Shown here: positions 39,078-47,677 of the stretch, in pieces
Layout: each line of letters opens with the position of its first letter
Numbering within the stretch: position 1 is the first letter of the stretch
Assembly: GCF_035920345.1 (NCBI RefSeq)
Contig: NZ_CP109149.1
Coordinates: 4,216,001 to 4,280,000, forward strand
DNA: 64,000 bases
From: Nocardia vinacea
Lineage (GTDB): Bacteria; Actinomycetota; Actinomycetes; Mycobacteriales; Mycobacteriaceae
Direction of reading: 5' to 3'
Notes under the pieces: model-generated
What the model was told of the DNA's origin: nothing
The model's database searches: none
What the model saw: only the letters and a program-made list of their open reading frames with translations
Position numbers and translations under genes: made by a program

Positions 39078-40883
39078 TCAGCCAGTCGCGGCCGGCGCCA
39101 AGCCCGCGAGCGCGGCGGTGATATCTGAGGAGTCGATGGTCATCAACTCCTCATTGGTCATCGAAAGCACATCCGCGTTTTCCCTGGTAAACCGATAGTC
39201 TCGCTCGGCTTCGGCGGACTCGACGACATTGCGGACGAAACGACCGTTGCCCGCCAGATCGATGAGCCGCCGACCGTTCTTGGTCTGCCCCGACAACTGC
39301 TCGCACCGTGCCCGCAGCACTTCTTTGGCGTCGGCGGCGAGAATCGAATCCTTTTTGTGCGCAATATGATCGGCAATCCGCACCAGTTCATCGGCGTTGT
39401 AGCTGGAGAACCGGATGCGCTTGGTGAAACGCCCGGCGAGACCGTCGTTGGAGGCCAGGAATCGGTCGATCTCCTCCTCGTAACCCGCGATGATCACGAC
39501 CAATTTGTCGCGATCGTTCTCCATGCGGGCCAGCAAGGTGTCAACGGCTTCCTTGCCGAATGCGTCACCACCGGACAGCCCCTCCTGGATCAGCGTGTAC
39601 GCCTCATCGATGAACAGCACGCCACCGAGCGCGGAATCGATCAACGCGTTCGTCTTCGGCGCGGTGTGGCCGAGGTGGGTGCCGACCATATCGTTGCGCG
39701 ATACCTCGATGACTTCGGCGTTCTCGACGACGCCGAGTCCGGCGAAGATCTTCGCGATGACGCGGGCGATGGTCGTTTTTCCGGTGCCGGGCGGGCCGGA
39801 GAAGATCAGGTGCTGCGATCGGGAATCCACGGCCAGCCCGCGTTTGGCCCGGACCTGATCCATCAGCACACCCGACTTGAGCCGGTCGACCTGCTCCTTG
39901 ACCGAATCCATACCGATCTGGGCCCGCAGCAGATCGGAGGCCTCCTCCAGCTGGGACTCGCGTGCGAGCCGCGCGGCGGATGCGGCGACTTCGGTCGGAT
40001 CGTCACCGGACTTCGGATCCCACTGATTCGTGCGCGAAGCGATGACCTCGGCGGTGGTGATCTCGAGTCGATAGCTCTTGTCCCGCACCGCACGCTGCCA
40101 TTCGGGGCGGTCCTGCCACAGCGCCGACCCCTGCAGGCCTTTGAGAATCTTGTCAGCGGCTTCTTGATCGCCGTCGTGGCGCAGCAGCATACCGAGCAGG
40201 TAGTGCGCGTCCGCCCAGATGTAGGAAAGATTGCCGGACTGACTGTCCTCGACGATGCGCTGCGCGCGCGGCAGGGCTTCGCCGAGCCGACCCAGATGCG
40301 CCAGCGACTGTGCCGTCATCAGCTCGGCCGCGATATCCAACAGCCCATCGTCGAGCGAGGGCTTGGCATTGCGGGCCGTGAGCACATCGATCCACTGCTT
40401 GGTTCGGAAGAACAGCGACATCCGCACGAAGTCGGCGACATCGTCGCGCGGCACTTCGGCGAGAATGGCCGCGGCCTCCCCCCATTCGCCGCCCTCGGCA
40501 TAGGAGCAGGCCTGGGCGATGGCGATCTGATCCCGATCCGCCATGGCCACGCGCAGCCCGAAAACGCCGATCTCGACCTGACACCACAGCGCACGATCGA
40601 CCAGACCCGCGCGTTGCTGATCCCGGTACAGGTTATGCACCGATCGATACGCACCGTAGATCACCTCGGAGGTGACCTCACCGGCCATGGCGCGCCCCAA
40701 CCAGGCGTCGCACATATCCGGATCCAGGTCCGTAGCGGCGCGGAAGGCAGCCGCCGCCTGCTGTTCATTTCGCACGCCCCCGGCGACGAGCGCCAGACTT
40801 TGCACACCTGTGTAGAACGCGTCCTCGGCCGCAGACAACTCGGACTTCCCTTCCGACGATCCTCGTGGACCGAAGATAGCCAT
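39078..40883 (-). CDS. eccA: ESX cytosolic AAA+ ATPase EccA
   Basis: EccA is a CbxX/CfxQ-type AAA+ protein thought to release substrates from EspG. The N-terminal half is TPR-like helices; the C-terminal AAA+ domain has Walker A GPPGTGKTTIARVIAK near residue 366, Walker B VLFIDEAYTLIQEG and sensor Arg residues. It heads the eccA-eccB-eccC operon. Upstream are both a TTCCC box (28 bases) and a copy of the 26-bp palindrome (103 bases), the only gene with both. Confidence 0.95.
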   Translation of the reverse strand: MAIFGPRGSSEGKSELSAAEDAFYTGVQSLALVAGGVRNEQQAAAAFRAATDLDPDMCDAWLGRAMAGEVTSEVIYGAYRSVHNLYRDQQRAGLVDRALWCQVEIGVFGLRVAMADRDQIAIAQACSYAEGGEWGEAAAILAEVPRDDVADFVRMSLFFRTKQWIDVLTARNAKPSLDDGLLDIAAELMTAQSLAHLGRLGEALPRAQRIVEDSQSGNLSYIWADAHYLLGMLLRHDGDQEAADKILKGLQGSALWQDRPEWQRAVRDKSYRLEITTAEVIASRTNQWDPKSGDDPTEVAASAARLARESQLEEASDLLRAQIGMDSVKEQVDRLKSGVLMDQVRAKRGLAVDSRSQHLIFSGPPGTGKTTIARVIAKIFAGLGVVENAEVIEVSRNDMVGTHLGHTAPKTNALIDSALGGVLFIDEAYTLIQEGLSGGDAFGKEAVDTLLARMENDRDKLVVIIAGYEEEIDRFLASNDGLAGRFTKRIRFSSYNADELVRIADHIAHKKDSILAADAKEVLRARCEQLSGQTKNGRRLIDLAGNGRFVRNVVESAEAERDYRFTRENADVLSMTNEELMTIDSSDITAALAGLAPAATG

Positions 40884-40911
40884 TTCCGCCCAGGTTGGGA
40901 CCGCCGAACCA

Positions 40912-40927
40912 TTCCCAACGCTGGGAA
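40912..40927. promoter_or_regulatory. TTCCC-N6-GGGAA box 4 (eccA)
   Basis: TTCCCAACGCTGGGAA, 28 bases before the eccA start. It matches the consensus TTCCCAnCGnTGGGAA at every position except the second spacer base. Confidence 0.7.
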
Positions 40928-40986
40928 GGCGGCATTGTTACCCGACGTCCGGATATATGTACACATCAATTATCGGCTCGATATTG

Positions 40987-41012
40987 AATGTACCGCTATT
41001 TAGCGGTATGTT
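40987..41012. promoter_or_regulatory. 26-bp palindromic operator, copy D
   Basis: AATGTACCGCTA, TT, TAGCGGTATGTT, the most symmetrical copy of the family. It lies 103 bases before eccA, beyond TTCCC box 4. The 320-base gap 40884-41203 holds these two sites and a hairpin at 41060-41096; no small gene was seen there. Confidence 0.6.
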
Positions 41013-41059
41013 GATGGTGGGTCGACGGTCCCTCATCCCGAAGACCCAGCCCCGTCCAG

Positions 41060-41096
41060 TGGTGGCCGGCGGCCGAGATCCGGCAGCCGGCCACCA
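41060..41096 (-). terminator. Hairpin after the 41204-42691 gene
   Basis: An 11-bp stem (TGGTGGCCGGC and complement) with a 15-base loop, about 110 bases past the stop of the upstream minus-strand gene. No T-run follows. Confidence 0.45.
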
Positions 41097-41203
41097 CCTG
41101 GCAAGCGGCGGATCGTCACCCCCAAAACCCCGGCGATCTGTCGTGCGGCGGCCCTCGGTACCCCACGCACCGTCGGCCGCCGCACCCCTGCTTCGCGGCC
41201 CGC

Positions 41204-42691
41204 TCATCGGCCGCCATCTTCGCGGCGCCGGACCGTCGGTACGGTGACCGCCATTTCGCTCGATGCCTCCTCCGGTTGCCGAGCGAGCTTCGACCACGGC
41301 GTTTCCCGCGGCTTGCGTGCCGTTGTCGCGCGCCGGTCCAGTGTTTGGAAGACCTTGGAGGGCACCCCTTTCGAGAAGGCCGCGCGCTGTGCCGAGGCCC
41401 GGACCGCATGCGCCCACGGTGTTACGAAGCCGCGCGAACGGCTCGGTCCGAGCGGAGGTTGCATGCGGGGGGCGCGGCCGCTTGGGACGACGCCGGAGGC
41501 CGCCGCGTCATCGGCGGGACCCACGCTGGGCAGCTGCGCTTCGGCAGGAGAAATACCGGGCATACGCGGTTCTGCGGGGGTAACGCCAGGCACCACCGGT
41601 TCGGCCGAGGTCAGGCCAGGCTTCTGCGGTCCCCCAAGCGCCGCACCAGATTTCCGCGATTGAGCGGGGGCCATATCAGGCTTCTGCGCTTCGTCAGGCG
41701 CCGCACCGGGTTCCTGCGATTCGGCATAGGCCACACCAGATTTCCGCGAATCCCCAAGCGCCGCACCGGGCTTCTGCGATTCGGCCGAAGTCACGCCAGG
41801 CATCCGCACCTCGCCAAGCGCCGCACCAGGTTCCTGCGCCTCGGCCGAAGTCACGCCAGGCTTCTGCTCTTCGATACGGGCCGCACCAGGCTTTTGCCGT
41901 TCACCAGGGGCCACACCAGACTTCTGCGGTGCGGCAGGCAACTGCGCTTCGACTGGGGCAGCGGCAAGCAACTGCGGTGCGGCAGGGGCCGCAGCAGGCG
42001 TCAGCACATCGCCAGAGGTCACGCCGGACAGCTGGGGTTCGGCAGCAGCGGCGGGCAGCGGCGCTTCGGCCTGCGGTGCAGCAGGCACCTGCAGTTCGGC
42101 ACGGGGTACCTGCGGTTCGGCAGAGGCAGCGCCGGGCAGCTGTGGTTCGGGAGCCGGTTCAGCGGGCGACGTGCTGACCGACGCCGCACCGCTGAACAGC
42201 TTGTCGACGCCGCGTCCGAGCGGTTCGACGGCCCTGCCGATCACCTCGATGACGAGGTAGCCGATCAGAGCTCGCTCCATCTGGGTGCACAGTCGACGCG
42301 CCGCAGCAGTGACGAGTGGTCCGGTGATCCGGGCGGCAGGTGTGGCCGTCATGGCCGCGTAAGTCGTTGCCAGCGCGGCGAGTTCGGTCAGGACCACTGC
42401 CTTCGTCACGGTAATGACGTAGGCCACCGCATCCAGTGCCTTCGCGATGATGGCGCACACCCGATCGAGTTCGGCCTGATGGTCGTCATCGGAACCGGCC
42501 CAGCTCGCGGCCAGGCGCTCATACGCGGCGAGAGCGTCCCCGTTCTCGGAGACACCAGGCCCGCGAGTATTCGTGGCAAAAGTGCGCACCTTGACCGCCA
42601 GCCCCCGCACATCGCCTTCGTCGATATCCGGGTATCGAACCCCACAACAGTCGAGGAAATCCGCGACCTCCGGCGGAATCTCCACCGCCAC
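41204..42691 (-). CDS. WXG100-like N-terminus plus Pro/Gln/Glu repeat tail
   Basis: The 495-residue product opens with a CpnT-type WXG100-like segment (VAVEIPPEVADFLDCCGVR, then DIDEGDVRGLA) and a helical, partly hydrophobic region to about residue 190. The tail is built of degenerate 10-15-residue units such as QKPGAALGE and QEPGAAPDE, ending in a basic segment. No catalytic domain is visible; it may be an exported structural protein or a toxin scaffold. The GTG overlaps the stop of the NlpC/P60 gene (TAGTG), so earlier in-frame starts are rejected. The two form an operon. Confidence 0.6.
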   Translation of the reverse strand: MAVEIPPEVADFLDCCGVRYPDIDEGDVRGLAVKVRTFATNTRGPGVSENGDALAAYERLAASWAGSDDDHQAELDRVCAIIAKALDAVAYVITVTKAVVLTELAALATTYAAMTATPAARITGPLVTAAARRLCTQMERALIGYLVIEVIGRAVEPLGRGVDKLFSGAASVSTSPAEPAPEPQLPGAASAEPQVPRAELQVPAAPQAEAPLPAAAAEPQLSGVTSGDVLTPAAAPAAPQLLAAAPVEAQLPAAPQKSGVAPGERQKPGAARIEEQKPGVTSAEAQEPGAALGEVRMPGVTSAESQKPGAALGDSRKSGVAYAESQEPGAAPDEAQKPDMAPAQSRKSGAALGGPQKPGLTSAEPVVPGVTPAEPRMPGISPAEAQLPSVGPADDAAASGVVPSGRAPRMQPPLGPSRSRGFVTPWAHAVRASAQRAAFSKGVPSKVFQTLDRRATTARKPRETPWSKLARQPEEASSEMAVTVPTVRRREDGGR

Positions 42692-43650
42692 TACAGCACC
42701 CGCACCACAATGGCGTCGCTGGACATGCGCGACCACTTCACGGTCGAACCGGAATACGGCGCCTCGATGACCATGCCGTTGCCCGCGGCCAACTGGACAT
42801 GCTCCGGCCCACGCGCGCTGAACGAACTCGCGGGAAATACCAGGTCGCCGGGGCGCACATCGGCCGCGGAGATCCGATCCCCGCTGTAGATCTGCTCGTA
42901 GGTCGTCCGTGGCAGCATCACATGGCCGTCGGAGGCCTGCGCGATCGCGTACTGGGTCAGACCGGAGCAGTCGAAGCCGCCGCCGGTCGGTCCGCCTGCA
43001 CCACCGCCGCCCCAGATGTAAGGGGTGCCCAGCCATTCACTGGCCGAGGCGACGGCCTTGCTCCCCGCGGTTCCATCCGACGGCACCCGAGGTCGGCCGC
43101 GCCGACGACCGTTGGACAGCACCGCGGATCGCGAACGAGCCCGCCGCCGCCGACGCGGTGCCGAAGTCGAGGCTTTTCGGCGGGACAGTTCGGGCATACT
43201 CGGCGGCATGATCTGCGCCGCCCGCTGACGCGCCGCCGCGACATCGGTATCGACCTGCTTGGCCGCTTTGGCGATGGTCGTATGCGCCGCTTCGAGCAGG
43301 GCGGGCCCGCTGAACCGGGTATCGCCGACCGATGCGATCGCCTGGATGCGCGATTGCAGATCGGCGATCTGATTGGTCAACCGATTCCGCCCGACGACCG
43401 TGCCGTCTCCTGCCTCGCCCACGGTCTTGTGCACCACGCCGTCTTTGCCCGCATGGGATTCCACGATCGTCGTTTGGATGCCGCGCGCGTCGGTGTAGCG
43501 GGCAACTCCGGTTCCACCGTGCGCACTCAGGTCGGCGTTCATCGCTTGGGCAATGCTCGCCGCGGCGGCCGGATCGGGTTGCCCGTTGCCGTACAGCCCA
43601 AGCAGGGCTCGCAGGACCTCTTGGAGGTCGCCCGTCAATGCCGGCGACAT
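42691..43650 (-). CDS. NlpC/P60 cell-wall hydrolase, ESX-linked
   Basis: The C-terminal 110 residues are an NlpC/P60 endopeptidase: catalytic Cys in GGFDCSGLTQYA near residue 230, the entry LGTPYIWGGGG before it, PGDLVF, and catalytic His in GPEHVQLAAGNG near 290. Such enzymes cut peptidoglycan stem peptides. The N-terminal part is helical (DUF4226-like, with LTNQIADLQSRIQAIASVGD) and a basic linker (RRRRRARSRS) joins them. There is no signal peptide, so export through ESX is a reasonable inference. It could open the wall for the secretion apparatus or act as an effector. Confidence 0.82.
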   Translation of the reverse strand: MSPALTGDLQEVLRALLGLYGNGQPDPAAAASIAQAMNADLSAHGGTGVARYTDARGIQTTIVESHAGKDGVVHKTVGEAGDGTVVGRNRLTNQIADLQSRIQAIASVGDTRFSGPALLEAAHTTIAKAAKQVDTDVAAARQRAAQIMPPSMPELSRRKASTSAPRRRRRARSRSAVLSNGRRRGRPRVPSDGTAGSKAVASASEWLGTPYIWGGGGAGGPTGGGFDCSGLTQYAIAQASDGHVMLPRTTYEQIYSGDRISAADVRPGDLVFPASSFSARGPEHVQLAAGNGMVIEAPYSGSTVKWSRMSSDAIVVRVL

Positions 43651-43784
43651 TCGACCGACTCGCTCTCGCTCATCACCGACCGCCTCTCAGGACCTGCTCA
43701 CCAAATGCACTGCCGGTTGGCACCGGTCGCCCCGAATGTCTGGGGCTGACAACGACTATGCGGCAATTTCGCGAATGATTCATC

Positions 43785-43800
43785 TTCCCAGCGGCGGGAA
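43785..43800. promoter_or_regulatory. TTCCC-N6-GGGAA box 5 (divergent)
   Basis: TTCCCAGCGGCGGGAA, 43 bases before the plus-strand gene at 43844 and 134 bases before the NlpC/P60 gene on the other strand. Confidence 0.65.
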
Positions 43801-43843
43801 GCCACGACAATGGGAACAACTTCTGGGAGGCGGTGGCGACAAT

Positions 43844-45232
43844 ATGGCGGAGCTGGCGGGTACCGCGGCCGAGACGTGGCAAACACTATTCGGCTCCCCC
43901 ACCGCCGGCAATTCCACCGAAACCGGCGCTTCATACGGAGCGTCACCAGGTGGTCTTTTCGGCCAACCCCCCGGTGGTCCGCCCGGCCAGCCCCCTGGCG
44001 CGCCACCCGGCCAGCCACCAACTGACGGATCCGGGCCACCACCCGGTGGTCCGCCCGGTCAGCCCCCCGGCTCGCCACCCGGCCAACAACCGCCAACCGA
44101 CGGATCCGGCCCACCACCGGGCCAGCCGCCAGCCGACGGATCCAGTCCACCAGCCGATGCCACCTTGTTCGGCGCACCGCCCGGCGCGACCCCCACCGCT
44201 GCCACCACGGCGAGCAAGGCCAAAACCGGCCACTACTGGACGGTGGAACTGACACCACCTCCAGGCGCGTCGGCGGGTCTGAAGGCATTTATCGAAATGG
44301 CCGAGGAAGCCATCCAAACCGCCGTCGACCTGCTGGGCCGGGGAACCCCCGAGTTGCCGCCGAACGTCGACGATCTGCTGCGACCGGTGATCTACGAGAG
44401 CATCGGCGACAGCCTGATGAAGGAGCAGTACCAAGAAGCTCTAGCGGAGGTCCAATCTCGGCAGACCGCACTGCTGACCTACGACACCAAGGTCATGAAG
44501 ACCTCCATCGTGGTCGCCGCGGGCAGTGACGAAACGCTGCGAGCCATCAAAGCGATCGTGGCCGAACTCCAGGCGAAGCTGAAAGCCGCCGGAAGCGGGA
44601 AGCTCAAACCCGCTCAGGAGGTGGCCCTCATGAAAATTGCCGCCCAAGCAGTAGAACTCGTATATGAGAAGGTCGAGGCGGTCTACCAGCTCAACAACGA
44701 TATGGCTGGTAGCGGCAACCAGGGCTCCGACGGCAGCGGGTCCGGCAGCGGCAGCGGCCAGTCCGGGGCGAGCGGCTCCGGTGGTGGCGGCGACGGCGGG
44801 CTCGGGCAATTGGTGTCGATGCTCGGAATGTTGCCCATGATGGCAATGCCATTGATATCGCAGCTGCCGGAACTGTTGAAGCAGCCGGACAAAGACAAAG
44901 ACAAGGACAAAGACGGAGCCCAGGACGGCGCGCAGCCCGGCGAGCCGCAAGCGGCGGCGCCCGGCGCCGCGCCCGGCAGTCCCGCCCCCGCGGCGGCGGC
45001 ACCGGCACCCGGCACCGGCCAACCCGCGGCGGCGGCACCGGCAGCGACGGCAAGCGCGAGTACACCCTCGGCGACGCCGGTGGCGAATACGTCAGGGGTG
45101 TCGGCTCGCGCCAATGTCCGGCGCGCGGTGAATCGGACCGGATCGACTCCGACCGATACCGAGACCGACGAAACGCACGAAGACGATCCCGACGACGAGG
45201 TCACCGTGGATTCGCCTGTGGTGCAGGCATAG
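43844..45232 (+). CDS. DUF4226-like ESX-associated protein, Pro-rich
   Basis: A 463-residue protein with no signal peptide. Residues 30-120 are Gly/Pro/Gln repeats (GGPPGQPPGAPP). Residues 140-290 form a helical domain with YDTKVMKTSIVVAAGSDETL and a second long helix, resembling DUF4226 domains of EspA/EspE-type ESX proteins. Then come a Gly/Ser run, a hydrophobic Met-rich patch (MLGMLPMMAMPLISQLPELL), a KDKDKDKDG tract and an Ala/Pro tail ending in an acidic segment. A structural or effector substrate is likely. The ATG at 43844 is chosen for position; the ribosome site is weak. Confidence 0.6.
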   Translation: MAELAGTAAETWQTLFGSPTAGNSTETGASYGASPGGLFGQPPGGPPGQPPGAPPGQPPTDGSGPPPGGPPGQPPGSPPGQQPPTDGSGPPPGQPPADGSSPPADATLFGAPPGATPTAATTASKAKTGHYWTVELTPPPGASAGLKAFIEMAEEAIQTAVDLLGRGTPELPPNVDDLLRPVIYESIGDSLMKEQYQEALAEVQSRQTALLTYDTKVMKTSIVVAAGSDETLRAIKAIVAELQAKLKAAGSGKLKPAQEVALMKIAAQAVELVYEKVEAVYQLNNDMAGSGNQGSDGSGSGSGSGQSGASGSGGGGDGGLGQLVSMLGMLPMMAMPLISQLPELLKQPDKDKDKDKDGAQDGAQPGEPQAAAPGAAPGSPAPAAAAPAPGTGQPAAAAPAATASASTPSATPVANTSGVSARANVRRAVNRTGSTPTDTETDETHEDDPDDEVTVDSPVVQA

Positions 45233-45338
45233 TCGCTGGTTCCCTCGGCCCGAGTCGGCAGACGATATCGTCTGCCGACTCGCCCTGGCCGAATTGGTTC
45301 GGCGCGAACCAAGCTCCACCTGGCCATTGCCGAGCCCC

Positions 45339-45643
45339 GTGAATTTCAGCGGGACCACAGTGCCATCGTCGTCGGCGCGGGAACCGCACGCAGGGCTGTC
45401 GGCGTAGACAACACGCGGTGGCCGCTACGACGACGAACGCGCGGCACCGGTGGACTCGAATCTGGGCCGCCGCGGTCCCACCGTGAATCTCAGCGGGACC
45501 GCATTGCCGTCATCGTCGGCGCAAGAACCGCACGCGGCGCTGTCGGCGTCGACGACGCGCTACGACGACGAACGCACGGCACCGGTGGACTTGCCCTGAG
45601 CCACTGCGGTCCCCGGTGAATTCCAGGGGACCGCAGTGCCATG
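45339..45643. repeat. Tandem imperfect repeats, 133-144 bp
   Basis: Units begin at 45339, 45483 and 45616, each opening GTGAAT, then an AG-GGGACC-type half-hairpin and the block GTCGTCGGCGC. The third unit merges into the 3' end of the gene at 45644. Two units also carry a later block ACGACGAACGC and GGCACCGGTGGACT. The 411-base gap 45233-45643 holds nothing else that I can see. Confidence 0.65.
45602..45638 (-). terminator. Hairpin terminator of the 45644-47677 gene
   Basis: A perfect 13-bp stem (CACTGCGGTCCCC and complement) starts five bases past the stop codon. Weaker versions of this stem recur in the upstream repeat units, e.g. 45472-45502. Confidence 0.7.
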
Positions 45644-47677
45644 TCAGATCGTCGTCGGCGCGGGAACCGCAGGCGGAGCTGTCGGCGTCGTCGGCGCCGC
45701 GGTGACTCCCGGCGCACTCGGCGTCGGCGTCTCTTGCTGCTGCGCGGAGGTGTCCAGATCGGCCCCGCTCGGGTGGAAGAACCCCTGGAACTCGCCGTAA
45801 CCGCCGTTGCCGCCATCGGGTGGGTTGTTCGGGTCCAGCGGCACGAGCTGGCCGTTGATGATGACCTCCAGTCCGGAGGGATCCACCACGACAATCGCAC
45901 TCCGATTCGCCCACTGAACCACGTCACCGGTCTGCAGGTGCGAGCTGTCGACCGAGACCCACGGAGTGCCCGCCGAGGGCTGTCCGGACGTGCCCGAGTA
46001 AGCCGACCTGGCATCGCTGCCATTCGGATTATTGAGCTCCTTGTTCACGGCCTGCGCGACCGCCGAGGACACCTTCTGTGTCGTACCGTCGGGCAGCTTC
46101 ATATCGACCATCGACCGCCCACCGGCGCCGACCGCCGGTGGTGTACTGGCGTCCGCCTGTACGACATTGGTCGGCGCGTCCGTCGCGACGGCCGGGGCGG
46201 CCTGTGCCTGCGCCTGCGCGACAGCCTGCTGCTCTTCCTCCCTGCGCCGCCGTCGCTCTTCGCGCTCCTCTTCCTCGCGCTCCTTCTGGGCGTCCTGGCC
46301 GTTGTTTCCCATCATCTGCTGCATCATCTGCGACATCATCAACGGCATCATCATCGAGCTCATATCCATACCGCCGCCGGAGCCCGACGAACCGCCGCCA
46401 CCCGAGTTGTACCCGGCCTGAGTCGCGTTGGTTCCCGTCTTACCGTTCTCGAGCGCGCTGATCGCCGAATTGATCGCCGACATGATGCCGCTGTTCGAGC
46501 CGGTGGCGTCGGTTCCGGTGGTCGTGGTGCCGTCGGTCGTGCCATCGGTGGTCGAAGTCGAACCGTCGCCCAGCAGATCGTCGTAGGTGTCGCTGTAATC
46601 GGCGTCGGTCGGGGTAGGTGTGGGAGTCGGCGTAGGAGTGGGAGTGGGCGTAGGAGTGGGAGTGGGCGTAGGAGTGGGAGTCGGCGTAGGAGTGGGAGTG
46701 GGAGTGGGAGTGTCGACCGCCTCGGCATTTGTATGGAATTTTGTCTCCGCCGCCGTGTACGCCTTGTCCCATTGCTCCATAGCCTCGTGGATGTGCTGGC
46801 CGTAGTATCTCTGTTCCGCCTCGTAGGTCAGGAAGTACTTGCCATATCCATCGCTACCCTCCGTCGTATTCTTCTCGTAGACGGGAATTTGCCTTTGTTC
46901 CTCGGGTCGTCCCCCCGAGTTTTCTGTGAGCTTGTTGTCGGTGGGCGCCGAGACCTCCGGCTCGAACTTGAGATGCTCGTTTAGTTCGTCTTTGATTCCC
47001 ACGAGCTTTTTGAAGGCATCGGAGCCCGTTATATCGGAGTCGTACGTGAGTTTTGTGACATCCTTGTACTTATCGGTGTACTCGGTATGCCGCGCGTCCA
47101 ACTGTTCCTTCAGGCCCTCGTGCGAGCTTCTGACCTCGCCCCAGCCGCTCGCAGTCGTGAGCTGGTCGCCGTCGAACGCGTGAGTGAACTCGGGTGTGCC
47201 CTTCGTATCACCGACACCGAGTGAGTCGATATCCCACTGCATAGTGCTCTCGGTGTCCGTGATCGCGAGTTTCAGCTCCGGACTGGCCCCCTTCGGCACC
47301 CACAGGTCAACGTACTCCGCGTGTACGAACTCATCGCGATACGAGTTTTCGCCGTATCCCTCCTCGAACTCCGGCGTTTCGGACGCCTCCTGCTTCTTAT
47401 TCTTGGCGTTGACGACTTCTGTCGGGTCGCCGGTGTCGAGCGCGTTGACAATCTGGCGGTATTTGTCCTGATCGGCCAAGCCCTGGCTTTTGCTCGCGTT
47501 GACAAGCAAATCCACAGTGGTGCCGTCGAGCTTCTCCAATGCCTTCTCGAACTCGGGCCCAGACAAACCATCCAGCTCATTCAACGCCTCGGTGGCGTGG
47601 TCCGCTATGTCATGACTCAACCCATAACCGTCATCCCAATTATGGATCTTTTCGACGGCTTCATCTGCTGTTGCCAT
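45644..47677 (-). CDS. ESX-associated giant protein with (Thr-Pro)n linker
   Basis: The 677-residue protein has an acidic N-terminal half (about residues 1-310) with Trp/Tyr-rich motifs such as YVDLWVPKG, unlike WXG100 proteins. A pure Thr-Pro repeat follows, then a Ser/Thr/Gly-rich part, a Met-rich patch (MDMSSMMMPLMMSQMMQQMM), a Glu/Arg coiled segment and a C-terminal module: LPDGTTQKVSSAVAQAV, HLQTGDVVQWANRSAIVVV, INGQLVPLD, GFFHPSG. The same module ends the protein at 61378-63714. Its TGDVVQW...VVV...GQL pattern recalls an NlpC/P60-like fold lacking the catalytic Cys. The ATG overlaps the stop of the EspK-like gene (TAATG). Confidence 0.65.
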   Translation of the reverse strand: MATADEAVEKIHNWDDGYGLSHDIADHATEALNELDGLSGPEFEKALEKLDGTTVDLLVNASKSQGLADQDKYRQIVNALDTGDPTEVVNAKNKKQEASETPEFEEGYGENSYRDEFVHAEYVDLWVPKGASPELKLAITDTESTMQWDIDSLGVGDTKGTPEFTHAFDGDQLTTASGWGEVRSSHEGLKEQLDARHTEYTDKYKDVTKLTYDSDITGSDAFKKLVGIKDELNEHLKFEPEVSAPTDNKLTENSGGRPEEQRQIPVYEKNTTEGSDGYGKYFLTYEAEQRYYGQHIHEAMEQWDKAYTAAETKFHTNAEAVDTPTPTPTPTPTPTPTPTPTPTPTPTPTPTPTPTPTDADYSDTYDDLLGDGSTSTTDGTTDGTTTTGTDATGSNSGIMSAINSAISALENGKTGTNATQAGYNSGGGGSSGSGGGMDMSSMMMPLMMSQMMQQMMGNNGQDAQKEREEEEREERRRRREEEQQAVAQAQAQAAPAVATDAPTNVVQADASTPPAVGAGGRSMVDMKLPDGTTQKVSSAVAQAVNKELNNPNGSDARSAYSGTSGQPSAGTPWVSVDSSHLQTGDVVQWANRSAIVVVDPSGLEVIINGQLVPLDPNNPPDGGNGGYGEFQGFFHPSGADLDTSAQQQETPTPSAPGVTAAPTTPTAPPAVPAPTTI
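46608..46712. repeat. Hexanucleotide array encoding Thr-Pro
   Basis: Six-base units (GGAGTG, GGCGTA and variants on the plus strand) encode about 17 Thr-Pro pairs in the minus-strand gene. The frame is kept throughout; length variation between strains is likely. Confidence 0.8.

Noticed and set aside
41276..42889. 537-codon plus-strand frame over the repeat gene
   Set aside because: The minus frame is coupled to the NlpC/P60 stop and has a WXG100-like head; the plus frame only mirrors the repeat composition.
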